Shown: piece after piece, positions 17,287-25,724 of the stretch
How positions within the stretch are numbered: position 1 is the stretch's first letter
Layout: every line of letters begins with the position of its first letter
Notes under the pieces: generated by a model
Told to the model about the DNA's origin: nothing
Database searches by the model: none
What the model saw: only the letters and a program-made list of their open reading frames with translations
Made by a program: the position numbers and the translations under genes
Source: Flavobacteriaceae bacterium
GTDB taxonomy: Bacteria > Bacteroidota > Bacteroidia > Flavobacteriales > Flavobacteriaceae
Length of the DNA: 64,000 nt
Reading direction: 5' to 3'
Assembly (NCBI GenBank): GCA_016744415.1
Contig: JADGEL010000004.1
Coordinates: 124,001 to 188,000 of the forward strand

Positions 17287-18619
17287 ATTCTAATAAATCT
17301 TTGAGCCTAAATTCTAAATCAATTACTTCTCCATTTCTATTAATTCTCAATCGTACTCTTTTACCGCTATCTCCGTAAAACTTTTCTATAATATCTTCTA
17401 AACTATAATTATAGGCAAAGGTCCCGTTGACTTTCACTAAAACATCACCTTTTAAAATTCCAGCATTTGCTGCAGGAGAATCTTTTCTTACATTGGCAAC
17501 TTTATATATTGGTTGAAATTCATAATCATAATTTACATCCAGATAAACAGTATTTGTTGCTGTAGTTTCATTATCCTTAGAAACTATAAAAGCTGCTTTC
17601 CCTTTTTTTCTTACAAGCTCCTTTCCATTATGCATCAACTCAATACCACTCATGTTATATCCAAATTTATTTTTGAACATACTATTCTTTTTTAGCGTAA
17701 CTTTTTTATTTGGATAATCAAATATTACTTTAAATCGCTTTAAAATTCCACCGCCTAAACTCCCATTTCTTTCTTTAAATCTCTTTGCTTGTGAAGTTGA
17801 AAGCGAATCTAAATAGGCCACATTTGGGTTTTCAAAAACAAAACTTTTTAAATAAAATGATTTTAACCTACTACGCATACCGTAGATACTCCCTGTAATT
17901 CCTTCACCAATAAAATCTACAAATGCCTTTTCTGGAACTGTAAAAGTTTCATCTTCAAACAACCAAAGTGCATCAGATCCACCAGAATCAATCAGTAGCT
18001 TTACAGGCATTTTTTGATAAGAATTCATAGCAACTACTTCGCCATTTATATAAGGCTTCTTTTTATAAAACTCTAAATCAAAAGTTTCGCATTTAGAGCA
18101 TCTCCGATACTTATAATTTTTTGGTTTAGTAAACGTAATTTTTTTTGACATATAATTTATTGTCACCACAAAATCTTTTAACAAATCATATCCTATCATG
18201 CCGTGAACGGTAATCCCCAATTTTGCAGACAAATCAAATTGTTCTTTGTAAATGATGAATAAACTTTTATTGACTGCAAATAAATTTCCTATTCTAAAAC
18301 GATTACTTTTAGAATGCAATGCTTCAATAGGATCTCCAGTTCCTAAACCCCTGATTTGAATTTTTTCGACATTTTTAAGTTGAAGACTATCTGATGAAGT
18401 TAAATTAAACACCACTGGCGAACTCACACCAGAATCTAAAATAAATGACAATTTACTGCCATTAACCTCAACAGGAATGATAATTAAATTATTGATAAGT
18501 TTAAAAGAAAAAGTTTGTGAAGTAGCCCCTCCTATAAATCTAAAATCTTGAGCACTTATAAAGCTAACGCTAGACAATAAAATAAATAATAAAATATAAT
18601 GTCTTTTTATGAGCATCAT
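17285..18619 (-). CDS. Retropepsin-like aspartyl protease with C-terminal PDZ domain
   Basis: A 444-aa exported protein (signal ending FISAQ). Two D-S-G motifs, at residues 62-64 (FILDSGVSS) and 211-213 (LLIDSGGSD), fit two halves of a pepsin/retropepsin-like fold, each with the following Gly/Leu-rich flap strand. A PDZ domain (about 372-440, with KDSPAANAGILKGDVLVKVNG-like core) ends the protein. Cysteines 174 and 177 form a CxxC insertion before the second half. Members are presumed envelope proteases; substrates are unknown. It is a single-gene unit. Confidence 0.82.
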   Translation of the reverse strand: MMLIKRHYILLFILLSSVSFISAQDFRFIGGATSQTFSFKLINNLIIIPVEVNGSKLSFILDSGVSSPVVFNLTSSDSLQLKNVEKIQIRGLGTGDPIEALHSKSNRFRIGNLFAVNKSLFIIYKEQFDLSAKLGITVHGMIGYDLLKDFVVTINYMSKKITFTKPKNYKYRRCSKCETFDLEFYKKKPYINGEVVAMNSYQKMPVKLLIDSGGSDALWLFEDETFTVPEKAFVDFIGEGITGSIYGMRSRLKSFYLKSFVFENPNVAYLDSLSTSQAKRFKERNGSLGGGILKRFKVIFDYPNKKVTLKKNSMFKNKFGYNMSGIELMHNGKELVRKKGKAAFIVSKDNETTATNTVYLDVNYDYEFQPIYKVANVRKDSPAANAGILKGDVLVKVNGTFAYNYSLEDIIEKFYGDSGKRVRLRINRNGEVIDLEFRLKDLLE

Positions 18620-18759
18620 AATTAATCAGTTTAAAAACTAAAAATACAACATCAAGCATCATTCTTAGTAATTTTATGAAATATTTAACCTTTAAAAATT
18701 CATGTCTATAATTACAAATCATTCAGAATTTATTTGCAAATTTGCTTAAAAATAATACA

Positions 18760-19962
18760 ATGCCAAAAATATCCTCCAAAGGAAATGCAATGCCAGCATC
18801 TCCGATAAGAAAGTTAGTTCCGTATGCCGAAAATGCTAAGCAAAACGGTGTAAAAGTATATCACCTCAACATAGGACAACCAGATATTAAAACCCCTCAG
18901 GCAGCTCTTGATGCTATCAAAACCAATGAACTAGAGGTTTTGGCATATAGCCGTTCCGAAGGTTCGGATGAATATAGAAATAAGCTTGCAAATTATTACC
19001 AACAAAATAATATCGACGTTTCAAAAGATGATATCATTGTAACAACTGGTGGCTCTGAAGCCTTACTTTTTGCTATGGGAACTATTGCAGATTATGGAGA
19101 TGAAATTATAATTCCAGAACCTTTCTATGCCAACTATAATGGCTTTTCAACTGCAAGTGGCGTAAAAGTAGTTCCTGTAAATTCTAGTATTGAAGATGGT
19201 TTTGCATTGCCAGATATTTCAGAATTTGAAAAATTAATTACCCCTAAAACCAAGGCAATATTAATTTGTAATCCTGGGAACCCGACTGGATATTTATATT
19301 CAAAAGAAGAACTTGAAAAGTTAGCTGTAATTGTAAAAAAACATGATTTATTTTTAATTGCTGATGAAGTCTATCGCGAATTTGTATATGATACATCTGA
19401 TAAACATTATTCTGTTTTAAACAATTTTGGACTGGAAGAATATGCTATTATCATAGATTCAGTTTCTAAGCGTTATAGTATGTGTGGAGCTAGAATTGGA
19501 TGCATGGTTTCTAAAAACAAAGAAGTAATGCAAACAGCTATGAAATTTGCACAGGCAAGATTGAGCCCACCAACATATGCGCAAATTGCAAGTGAAGCTG
19601 CATTAGAAACTCCTCAAAGTTATTTTGATGAAGTGATTGTTGAATACAAAGATAGACGAGATACTTTGATTGTTGAATTACAAAAAATTAACGGCGTTAT
19701 TGTATCGAAGCCAAAAGGAGCTTTTTATTGTGTTGCCCAATTACCAATTGAAGATGCTGATGATTTTGCACAATGGATTTTGGAGCATTTTGAAGACAAT
19801 AATGAAACAGTGATGGTTGCCCCAGCAAGTGGATTTTATTCAACCAAAGGTCAAGGTAAAAATCAAATAAGAATTGCTTATGTTTTGAAAAAGGAAGATT
19901 TAATTCGCTCTGTTGAAATATTGAAAATTGCGCTATCAAAATATAAGGAAGTTAAGAATTAA
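18760..19962 (+). CDS. PLP-dependent class I/II aminotransferase
   Basis: The ATG at 18760 gives a 400-aa fold-type-I aminotransferase; the TTG at 18742 overlaps likely promoter sequence. Motifs are LNIGQPDIKTP at the N-terminus, ICNPGNPTG, LIADEVYREF, the Schiff-base lysine in SVSKRYSMCGARIG and the carboxylate-binding arginine in NQIRIAYVL. It belongs to the aspartate/aromatic aminotransferase branch common in Bacteroidota. The YSMCGARIG variant (usually MTGWRIG) suggests its own subgroup, so I do not assign a substrate. Confidence 0.88.
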   Translation: MPKISSKGNAMPASPIRKLVPYAENAKQNGVKVYHLNIGQPDIKTPQAALDAIKTNELEVLAYSRSEGSDEYRNKLANYYQQNNIDVSKDDIIVTTGGSEALLFAMGTIADYGDEIIIPEPFYANYNGFSTASGVKVVPVNSSIEDGFALPDISEFEKLITPKTKAILICNPGNPTGYLYSKEELEKLAVIVKKHDLFLIADEVYREFVYDTSDKHYSVLNNFGLEEYAIIIDSVSKRYSMCGARIGCMVSKNKEVMQTAMKFAQARLSPPTYAQIASEAALETPQSYFDEVIVEYKDRRDTLIVELQKINGVIVSKPKGAFYCVAQLPIEDADDFAQWILEHFEDNNETVMVAPASGFYSTKGQGKNQIRIAYVLKKEDLIRSVEILKIALSKYKEVKN

Positions 19963-19974
19963 GGAAAAAGGAAA

Positions 19975-20044
19975 TTGTCATTCCTGCGAAGGCAGGAATC
20001 CATAATTGAGTTTGTTTAGATTCCTGCCTTCGCAGGAATGACAA
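19975..20044. repeat. REP-like element: 26-bp perfect inverted repeat
   Basis: Arms 19975-20000 and 20019-20044 are exact reverse complements around an 18-base loop. Each arm is itself a hairpin (TTCCTGC-GAAG-GCAGGAA). The right arm is followed by AAAAAA. It lies between the aminotransferase and murB and may act as a terminator. Diverged copies occur at 31383-31406, 35118-35187 and 13985-14014. Confidence 0.85.
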
Positions 20045-20066
20045 AAAAATAACGTTCTATTATAAA

Positions 20067-21074
20067 GTGAAAATACAACATAACATATCACTAAAAAACT
20101 ACAACACTTTCGGTATTGATGCCATCGCATCTCGATTTACAAGTGTTAATTCAATTGCCAAATTAATAGATATTCTCACAACTGAACAAAATATATTTAT
20201 TTTAGGAGGTGGTAGCAATCTGCTATTGACTAATGACTTAGCCCCCCTAACACTTCATATTGATTTAAAAGGAATTGATATTGTTGATGAAACTGATAAT
20301 GACATTTTTATTAAGGTACAAGCGGGCGAAAATTGGCACGAATTTGTGTTGTGGTGTATTGAGCATGATTTTGGCGGATTAGAAAATCTATCACTTATTC
20401 CAGGGAATGTTGGTGCAAGCCCAATTCAAAATATCGGTGCGTATGGTGTAGAAATGAAAGACTGCTTTCACAAGCTAAATACTATTGAAATTGCTACTCA
20501 AAAGAGTCATGTTTTTACCAAAGACGAATGTAATTTTGGCTACCGAAATTCTGTTTTTAAAAATGAATTAAAAGGAAAATACATCATCACCTCCGTCATT
20601 TTTAAATTGACAAAAAAGAACCACAAACTCAATGCATCTTATGGTGCGATTCAAACAGAATTAGAAAAAAGAGGGATTAACTCCCCAACAATAAAAGATA
20701 TCTCAGATGTAGTTATCGATATCAGAAATAGCAAATTACCCAACCCAAAAGAAATTGGTAACAGTGGTAGCTTTTTTAAAAATCCTGTTATATCTACTGA
20801 CAAATTCCAAGAATTAAAAGAAAAACACCAAACGATTCCTTCCTATAAAATTTCTGAAGCTGAAGTTAAGATTCCCGCAGGTTGGTTAATAGAACAATGT
20901 GGTTTTAAAGGCAAGCGCTTTGGTGATGCCGGAGTACACGAAAAACAAGCATTGGTTTTAGTTAATTATGGCAATGCCACAGGGCAAGAATTTTATACAT
21001 TGGCTGTGTTAATTCAACAAAAAGTTAGTGAAATTTTTGGAATTGAACTTGCTATTGAAGTGAATGTGGTTTAA
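20067..21074 (+). CDS. murB: UDP-N-acetylmuramate dehydrogenase
   Basis: A 335-aa FAD enzyme that reduces UDP-GlcNAc-enolpyruvate to UDP-MurNAc in peptidoglycan synthesis. GTG is the start. The FAD-binding region shows LGGGSNLLL (residues about 47-55), LSLIPGNVGASPIQNIGAYG and the substrate-domain motifs YRNSVFK and GNSGSFFKNP; a C-terminal glutamate lies in GVHEKQALVLVNYGNATG. This is the long, E. coli-like type I form. It is preceded by the repeat element and followed by a separate promoter. Confidence 0.95.
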   Translation: MKIQHNISLKNYNTFGIDAIASRFTSVNSIAKLIDILTTEQNIFILGGGSNLLLTNDLAPLTLHIDLKGIDIVDETDNDIFIKVQAGENWHEFVLWCIEHDFGGLENLSLIPGNVGASPIQNIGAYGVEMKDCFHKLNTIEIATQKSHVFTKDECNFGYRNSVFKNELKGKYIITSVIFKLTKKNHKLNASYGAIQTELEKRGINSPTIKDISDVVIDIRNSKLPNPKEIGNSGSFFKNPVISTDKFQELKEKHQTIPSYKISEAEVKIPAGWLIEQCGFKGKRFGDAGVHEKQALVLVNYGNATGQEFYTLAVLIQQKVSEIFGIELAIEVNVV

Positions 21075-21116
21075 AAGATTAAATTATCTTTTAACATTTT
21101 TATATACATAATTCCG

Positions 21117-21124
21117 TATCTTTG
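21117..21124 (+). promoter_or_regulatory. -7 promoter box upstream of the small Cys-rich gene
   Basis: TATCTTTG, an exact TAnnTTTG match, lies 17 bases before the ATG at 21142. Confidence 0.5.
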
Positions 21125-21141
21125 CACTCTAATATTTTAGT

Positions 21142-21327
21142 ATGAAATTAGTATTTATCACCATCGGATTATTACTTTTAGGAGTAGCAGGCATCGCCAT
21201 TAAATTATGGGCTAAAAAAGACGGAAAATTTGCAGGTACTTGCGCTAGTCAAAACCCGCACTTAAACAAAGAAGGTGAGCCATGTGGCTTTTGCGGAAAG
21301 ACTATGGACATGTGTGAAAACAAATAA
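21142..21327 (+). CDS. Small membrane-anchored Cys-rich protein (61 aa)
   Basis: One N-terminal hydrophobic helix (residues 2-22) is followed by a short polar domain with five cysteines: GTCASQNPHL, PCGFCGKTMDMC. The CxxC plus two further cysteines could bind zinc or iron. I recognise it as a small protein widely conserved in Flavobacteriaceae, often annotated only as a membrane or secreted protein. It has its own -7 box and lies three bases before the glycosyltransferase gene, so it probably leads that transcript. Confidence 0.75.
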   Translation: MKLVFITIGLLLLGVAGIAIKLWAKKDGKFAGTCASQNPHLNKEGEPCGFCGKTMDMCENK

Positions 21328-21330
21328 TTT

Positions 21331-22431
21331 ATGCAGCTGATTTTTGCACTTTTTATTGCAAGTACAGCCATACAACTTTGCTATTACCTTTTTATTTTTT
21401 CCCAATTCTCATCTTTTAAAACTACAAAGAAAGAGAATTTTAATATTCCTATTTCTATATTGATTTGTGCTCGTAATGAATCAGAAAACCTTCAACAATT
21501 TCTTCCAAAAATTCTACAGCAAAAATATACTGATTTTGAAATTGTATTGATTAATGATCGCTCCTATGACGATAGTCTTACCGTGATGGAATCATTTAAA
21601 GAAAAACATCCTACAAAGATTAAAATTGTAAACGTTGCCGAAACTAAAAATGGAGGCTCCAAGAAATACGCCCTTTCTCTAGGTATAAAAACAGCAACTC
21701 ATAAACATTTATTATTTACTGATGCTGACTGCACCCCGAATTCTGATAACTGGATTCGTGAAATGAGTCAACACTTTTCGGATGAAAAATCAATTATTTT
21801 GGGGTATGGTTCTTATAGAACTATCAAAAACTCATGGCTTAATAAACTCATTCGTTTTGAAACTTTAATGACGGCTATACAGTATGTATCCTATGCTAAG
21901 ATTGGATTACCATATATGGGGGTCGGTAGAAATTTAGCTTACACAAAATTATTGTTTTTTGATACTAATGGGTTTGCAAATCACTTACATTTAAAATCTG
22001 GGGATGATGATTTGTTTGTAAACCAAAACGCAACAAAAGAGAATTGTGCTATTTCACTACATCCTGATAGTTTTACCATATCCGAGCCTAAAACAACTTT
22101 TAAAGATTGGATCAATCAAAAAAGAAGACACGTTTCTACAGCAAGTTATTACAAACCTATACATAAATTTTTATTGGGATTATATTTCAGTTCGCAATTA
22201 TTATTCTGGATTTTAGCTACATTCCTACTCTCAGTTGGGTTTCAATGGCAATATGTTTTAGCATTACTACTTGTCAGGATTGCAATACAATATTTCATCA
22301 TTTTAATAACTGCAAAAAGACTCGACGAAAAAGGACTGGTACTTTGGACTCCAATTTTAGAAATATTTTTAGTTCTAACACAATTGTTTATCTTTATCAA
22401 AAATCTAGTTTCAAAACCCACACACTGGTAA
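21331..22431 (+). CDS. Family 2 glycosyltransferase, membrane-bound
   Basis: A 366-aa protein: an N-terminal helix, a GT-A domain with SILICARNESENL, VLINDRSYDDS and the metal-binding DADC motif (LFTDADCTPN), then GDDDLFVNQ and the QKRRH motif of processive or polyisoprenyl-linked GT2 enzymes, and three or four C-terminal helices. The acceptor is unknown; it could serve in lipid or surface-glycan synthesis. It is in an operon between the small Cys-rich protein and an ECF sigma factor that starts seven bases after it. Confidence 0.87.
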   Translation: MQLIFALFIASTAIQLCYYLFIFSQFSSFKTTKKENFNIPISILICARNESENLQQFLPKILQQKYTDFEIVLINDRSYDDSLTVMESFKEKHPTKIKIVNVAETKNGGSKKYALSLGIKTATHKHLLFTDADCTPNSDNWIREMSQHFSDEKSIILGYGSYRTIKNSWLNKLIRFETLMTAIQYVSYAKIGLPYMGVGRNLAYTKLLFFDTNGFANHLHLKSGDDDLFVNQNATKENCAISLHPDSFTISEPKTTFKDWINQKRRHVSTASYYKPIHKFLLGLYFSSQLLFWILATFLLSVGFQWQYVLALLLVRIAIQYFIILITAKRLDEKGLVLWTPILEIFLVLTQLFIFIKNLVSKPTHW

Positions 22432-22438
22432 TTTTTTT

Positions 22439-22996
22439 ATGACCAACACACCCGAAATTCAAGAAATTGTTGAGAATGCCCGTTTAGGTAAAGAGAGTGC
22501 CTTTAAAAAACTGTTGAATACTTATTGGAGTGATGTATATCGCTTTCAGTTTGCTAAGACCAATAATGAAAATGAAGCTGAAGATATTACCATCAAAACT
22601 TTTTCTAGAGCCTTTGATAAAATCGATTTGTACAGTGATAATTATCCGTTTAAATCTTGGTTGATTACCATTTCAAAAAATATTTTTATCGATTCTATTC
22701 GTGGCCAAAAAAAAGAAACCCTATCCATCAGCAAAGAAAACTCTGAAGCTTTTTATATTTCTGATGATGCACCATCACCTGAGGATAAAATTATCATTGA
22801 ACAAAATTTAACTGAATTGTTAGGACATATCAAGAAATTAAATAACAAACAGCAAAAAATTATTCAATTGCGGTATTTTCAAGAATTGAGTTATAAAGAA
22901 ATTTCATTGTCACTAAATGAATCAATGAGTTCCGTAAAAGTAAACTTGATGCGTGCTAAAAAATTATTATCTGAGATAATTGAGTTGAAGAAATAA
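22439..22996 (+). CDS. ECF-type RNA polymerase sigma factor
   Basis: A 185-aa sigma-70-family protein with region 2 (residues about 27-95: VYRFQFAKTNNENEAEDITIKTFSRAF, then KSWLITISKNIFID) and region 4 with a helix-turn-helix (RYFQELSYKEISLSLNESMSSVKVNLMRAKKLL). No anti-sigma factor or FecR-type gene is adjacent; the flanking genes encode a glycosyltransferase and a metal transporter. The promoter set it reads is unknown. A partner at another locus, or none, is possible. Confidence 0.9.
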   Translation: MTNTPEIQEIVENARLGKESAFKKLLNTYWSDVYRFQFAKTNNENEAEDITIKTFSRAFDKIDLYSDNYPFKSWLITISKNIFIDSIRGQKKETLSISKENSEAFYISDDAPSPEDKIIIEQNLTELLGHIKKLNNKQQKIIQLRYFQELSYKEISLSLNESMSSVKVNLMRAKKLLSEIIELKK

Positions 22997-23039
22997 AAAG
23001 CATTCAGTTACCAGTTGTACTATTTAAACTACAAACAAA

Positions 23040-24281
23040 ATGCCAAAAAGCCATCAACCAAAAACTAGCAACCAATTTTTAAAATCTCTAGGCCCAGGGC
23101 TTCTATTTGCTGGAGCAGCTATAGGTGTTTCACATTTAGTACAATCTACAAGAGCGGGCGCTGACTTTGGTTTTGGATTGGTATGGGCATTAGTTTTAGT
23201 GCATTTATTCAAGTATCCTTTTTTTCAATATGGCCCACGATATGCAACTGCAACAGGTGAAAGTTTACTAGACGGTTATAAGAAATTAAGTAAATGGGTT
23301 TTGGTTGCATATTTCATAATCTTTTTTATCACCATGTTTACAATTCAAGCAGCAGTAACAATAGTAACTGCAGGGTTGGCAATTAATCTTTTTGGATTAT
23401 CAGAAAATTCAATTACTTGGAGTATAGCAATAACAATAATTAGTTTTAGCATCTTAATATTAGGACGTTATAAATTACTTGACAACCTAATGAAAGTAAT
23501 CATTGTTATTTTAACATTAACGACAGTAACCTCTGTTATTATTGCAATTTTCGGAAATGAAACCACTTTAAATTTTACTCAAATAATACCAAAAGGAAGT
23601 TTAGAAATTGGATTTTTAATTGCTTTTTTAGGATGGATGCCTGCTCCTTTAGGCATTTCAGTAATTCAGTCATTATGGGCAATTGAAAAGAAAAAAAGCA
23701 GCAAATCGTTTGACACTAAAAAAAGTATTTTAGATTTTAATATTGGCTATATAGCAACTTTATTTCTTGGAGTTTGTTTTATCAGTTTAGGAGCTTTGGT
23801 AATGTTTGATACGGGAGAAACTTTTAGCCCTAAAGCAGATGTGTTTGCACAACAATTAATTGGTATGTATACAAACACAATTGGTGATTCAATGTATATT
23901 GTTATTGGGATTGCAGCCTTTACAACAATGTTTAGCACTACACTAACAACTCTAGATGCTTCGCCCAGAGCAATGACAAGAACAGTAGAATTATTATCAA
24001 ATAAAAAAAATAAAAAATTGTATTGGTTTTGGATTCTTTTTTTATCTATTGGTACAATTATTATCTTAAAGTATTTTATTGGCGAAATGGGAATGCTCAT
24101 TAAGATTGCTACTATATTAGGATTTTTAACTGCGCCATTTTATGCGATTATCAACTTTATTTTGATATCAGGAAAACACACCCCTAAAGAATTTAGGCCA
24201 TCAACTATGATGAAAATATGGAGTTACCTAGGTATCATTTTCTTAATTGGATTTAGTGTGTGGTTTCTTATGAATTTGTAA
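23040..24281 (+). CDS. Nramp-related transporter lacking the canonical metal-site residues
   Basis: A 413-aa protein with about eleven helices and the LeuT-like Nramp fold. The N-terminal GPGLLFAGAAIGVSHLVQS aligns with the Nramp helix-1 motif, but the metal-binding DPGN is replaced by GVSH (residues 29-32). In helix 6 the usual MPH is replaced by MPAP (200-203). Classical Mn/Fe proton symport is therefore doubtful. It may belong to a Nramp-related branch with another cation or a non-metal substrate. It lies between an ECF sigma factor gene and lipA, which has its own promoter. Confidence 0.8.
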   Translation: MPKSHQPKTSNQFLKSLGPGLLFAGAAIGVSHLVQSTRAGADFGFGLVWALVLVHLFKYPFFQYGPRYATATGESLLDGYKKLSKWVLVAYFIIFFITMFTIQAAVTIVTAGLAINLFGLSENSITWSIAITIISFSILILGRYKLLDNLMKVIIVILTLTTVTSVIIAIFGNETTLNFTQIIPKGSLEIGFLIAFLGWMPAPLGISVIQSLWAIEKKKSSKSFDTKKSILDFNIGYIATLFLGVCFISLGALVMFDTGETFSPKADVFAQQLIGMYTNTIGDSMYIVIGIAAFTTMFSTTLTTLDASPRAMTRTVELLSNKKNKKLYWFWILFLSIGTIIILKYFIGEMGMLIKIATILGFLTAPFYAIINFILISGKHTPKEFRPSTMMKIWSYLGIIFLIGFSVWFLMNL

Positions 24282-24286
24282 ATTTG
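24279..24286 (+). promoter_or_regulatory. -7 promoter box of lipA
   Basis: TAAATTTG overlaps the stop codon of the Nramp-like gene and lies 17 bases before the lipA ATG. Confidence 0.5.
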
Positions 24287-24303
24287 CAGCTTAATTATTT
24301 TCA

Positions 24304-25167
24304 ATGGCTGAGTCAACAACAATCAGAAAACAAAAACCTAAATGGCTACGTGTAAAATTACCAACTGGTAAAAAGTATACGGAGCTTAGAGAAATTGTAA
24401 GCAACTACGGTTTAAACACCATTTGCACTAGCGGAAGCTGTCCAAACATGGGCGAATGCTGGGGAGAGGGAACTGCTACTTTTATGATTTTAGGAAATAT
24501 CTGTACACGTTCCTGCGGATTTTGTGGTGTAAAAACGGGCCGTCCAGAAACAGTTGAATGGGAAGAGCCAGAAAAAGTAGCTCGCTCTATTATGCTGATG
24601 AAGATTAAACATGCCGTAATCACATCGGTAGATAGAGATGATTTAAAAGATGGTGGTTCTATTATTTGGGCAGAAACTGTGAAAGCTATTCGTAGAGCAA
24701 ATCCTGAAACTACTCTAGAAACTTTAATTCCTGATTTTCAATTAGACCATAAAAACATAGATCGAATTATTGAAGTAGCTCCAGAAGTAGTTTCTCATAA
24801 TCTTGAAACGGTTAGACGCTTAACAAGAGAAGTTAGGATTCAAGCAAAATACGATCGTAGTTTAGAGGTCTTAAAATATTTGAAAGATCAAGGCATTAAA
24901 AGAACAAAGTCCGGAATCATGTTGGGGCTTGGAGAAACTGAAGAAGAAGTGATACAGTCTATGCAAGATTTAGCAGATGTAAATGTAGATATTATTACCA
25001 TTGGTCAATATTTACAACCAAGTAAAAAGCACTTGCCTGTAATGGAATATATTACTCCAGAGCAATTCAAAAAGTACGAAGATATAGGGAAGAAAATGGG
25101 TTTTAGACATGTTGAAAGTGGTGCTTTAGTTAGATCATCATACAAAGCTCAAAAACACCTTTTATAA
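24304..25167 (+). CDS. lipA: Lipoyl synthase
   Basis: A 287-aa radical-SAM enzyme that inserts two sulfurs into octanoyl-carrier proteins for 2-oxoacid dehydrogenases and the glycine cleavage system. The auxiliary-cluster cysteines are C41, C46 and C52 (CTSGSCPNMGEC); the radical-SAM cysteines are C67, C71 and C74 (CTRSCGFC). The C-terminal VRSSYKA carries the conserved serine ligand of the auxiliary cluster. The lpdA gene at 31.5 kb makes a subunit of the complexes it matures. lipB is not in the window. Confidence 0.97.
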   Translation: MAESTTIRKQKPKWLRVKLPTGKKYTELREIVSNYGLNTICTSGSCPNMGECWGEGTATFMILGNICTRSCGFCGVKTGRPETVEWEEPEKVARSIMLMKIKHAVITSVDRDDLKDGGSIIWAETVKAIRRANPETTLETLIPDFQLDHKNIDRIIEVAPEVVSHNLETVRRLTREVRIQAKYDRSLEVLKYLKDQGIKRTKSGIMLGLGETEEEVIQSMQDLADVNVDIITIGQYLQPSKKHLPVMEYITPEQFKKYEDIGKKMGFRHVESGALVRSSYKAQKHLL

Positions 25168-25200
25168 CCTTAACATTTCATTAACTTTTAACAGTATCGT

Positions 25201-25217
25201 TTGGCATATAAATTGCA
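25201..25217 (+). promoter_or_regulatory. Candidate sigma-54 (-24/-12) promoter
   Basis: TTGGCA, then ATAAA-type spacer, then TTGCA: the GG (25203-25204) and GC (25215-25216) dinucleotides are exactly ten bases apart, as sigma-54 requires. The predicted start is near 25228. It is the only such site I noticed ahead of a gene here, but I did not scan the window exhaustively. Confidence 0.45.
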
Positions 25218-25227
25218 ATTATTAAAG

Positions 25228-25324
25228 CAACAAAGAGTTAGTAGGCTTTGTTTCATAATAAAGTAATTTGAATAAGTTTAGTTAGTTAGTTGAGGCATCC
25301 GTTTTTTAGCGGGTGCTTTTTTTT
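25228..25324 (+). ncRNA. Candidate small RNA or attenuated leader
   Basis: A roughly 97-nt transcript would run from the sigma-54-like promoter to a rho-independent terminator. It contains a hairpin AACAAAG/CTTTGTT around 25230-25253 and tandem GTTAGTTAGTTG. No open frame of useful length is present. Alternatively it is a leader controlling the YtxH gene at 25369. Confidence 0.35.
25295..25324 (+). terminator. Rho-independent terminator or attenuator upstream of the YtxH operon
   Basis: GCATCCG and CGGGTGC pair (one G-U) around an eight-base loop and are followed by eight T. It lies 45 bases before the YtxH gene. Confidence 0.75.
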
Positions 25325-25368
25325 GGGTTTAAATGAGTACCTTTACTTTATAAAAAATTGAAAACAAA

Positions 25369-25716
25369 ATGTCAAACGATTCAAAATTATTATTGGGATT
25401 AATTGTTGGTGTTGCCGCTGGAGCAGTTGCAGGATTGCTAATTGCACCATCTTCTGGAAAAGAAACTAGAGAAAAAATAAAAGAAGCTAGCACAAACTTT
25501 AAAGGCGATTTAGATAAAAAACTAAATGACCTCTCTTCTAAGTTAGATAAAGAAACTATGGATGATATTAAAAATAAATTTGGAAACTTAAAAGGAAAAG
25601 CAAAAGAGGAGTATGATGTTGTTGCCAAAAAAGTCAAGGATTTAGAACGTGAAATTGAAACTAAAATTAAAGATTTAAAAAAGCAAGCTGCAAAATTAAA
25701 CGCTGAAAAAGCTTAA
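25369..25716 (+). CDS. YtxH domain protein
   Basis: A 115-aa protein with an N-terminal glycine/alanine-rich helix (LLLGLIVGVAAGAVAGLLIAP) followed by SSGKETREKIKEAS, the YtxH signature, and a long charged coiled coil of Asp/Lys heptads. It should be anchored in the cytoplasmic membrane with the coiled coil in the cytosol. YtxH proteins are linked to general stress or phage-shock-like responses in several bacteria. It is the first gene of a three-gene operon. Upstream lie a terminator-like hairpin and a possible sigma-54 promoter. Confidence 0.85.
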   Translation: MSNDSKLLLGLIVGVAAGAVAGLLIAPSSGKETREKIKEASTNFKGDLDKKLNDLSSKLDKETMDDIKNKFGNLKGKAKEEYDVVAKKVKDLEREIETKIKDLKKQAAKLNAEKA

Positions 25717-25724
25717 TTAACATT

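Noticed and set aside
19975-20044. CRISPR-like repeat
   Set aside because: It is a single inverted repeat, not a series of direct repeats with spacers; no cas gene is present.
23747-24100. 117-codon minus-strand frame inside the Nramp-like gene
   Set aside because: Shadow of membrane-helix codons; no ribosome site.
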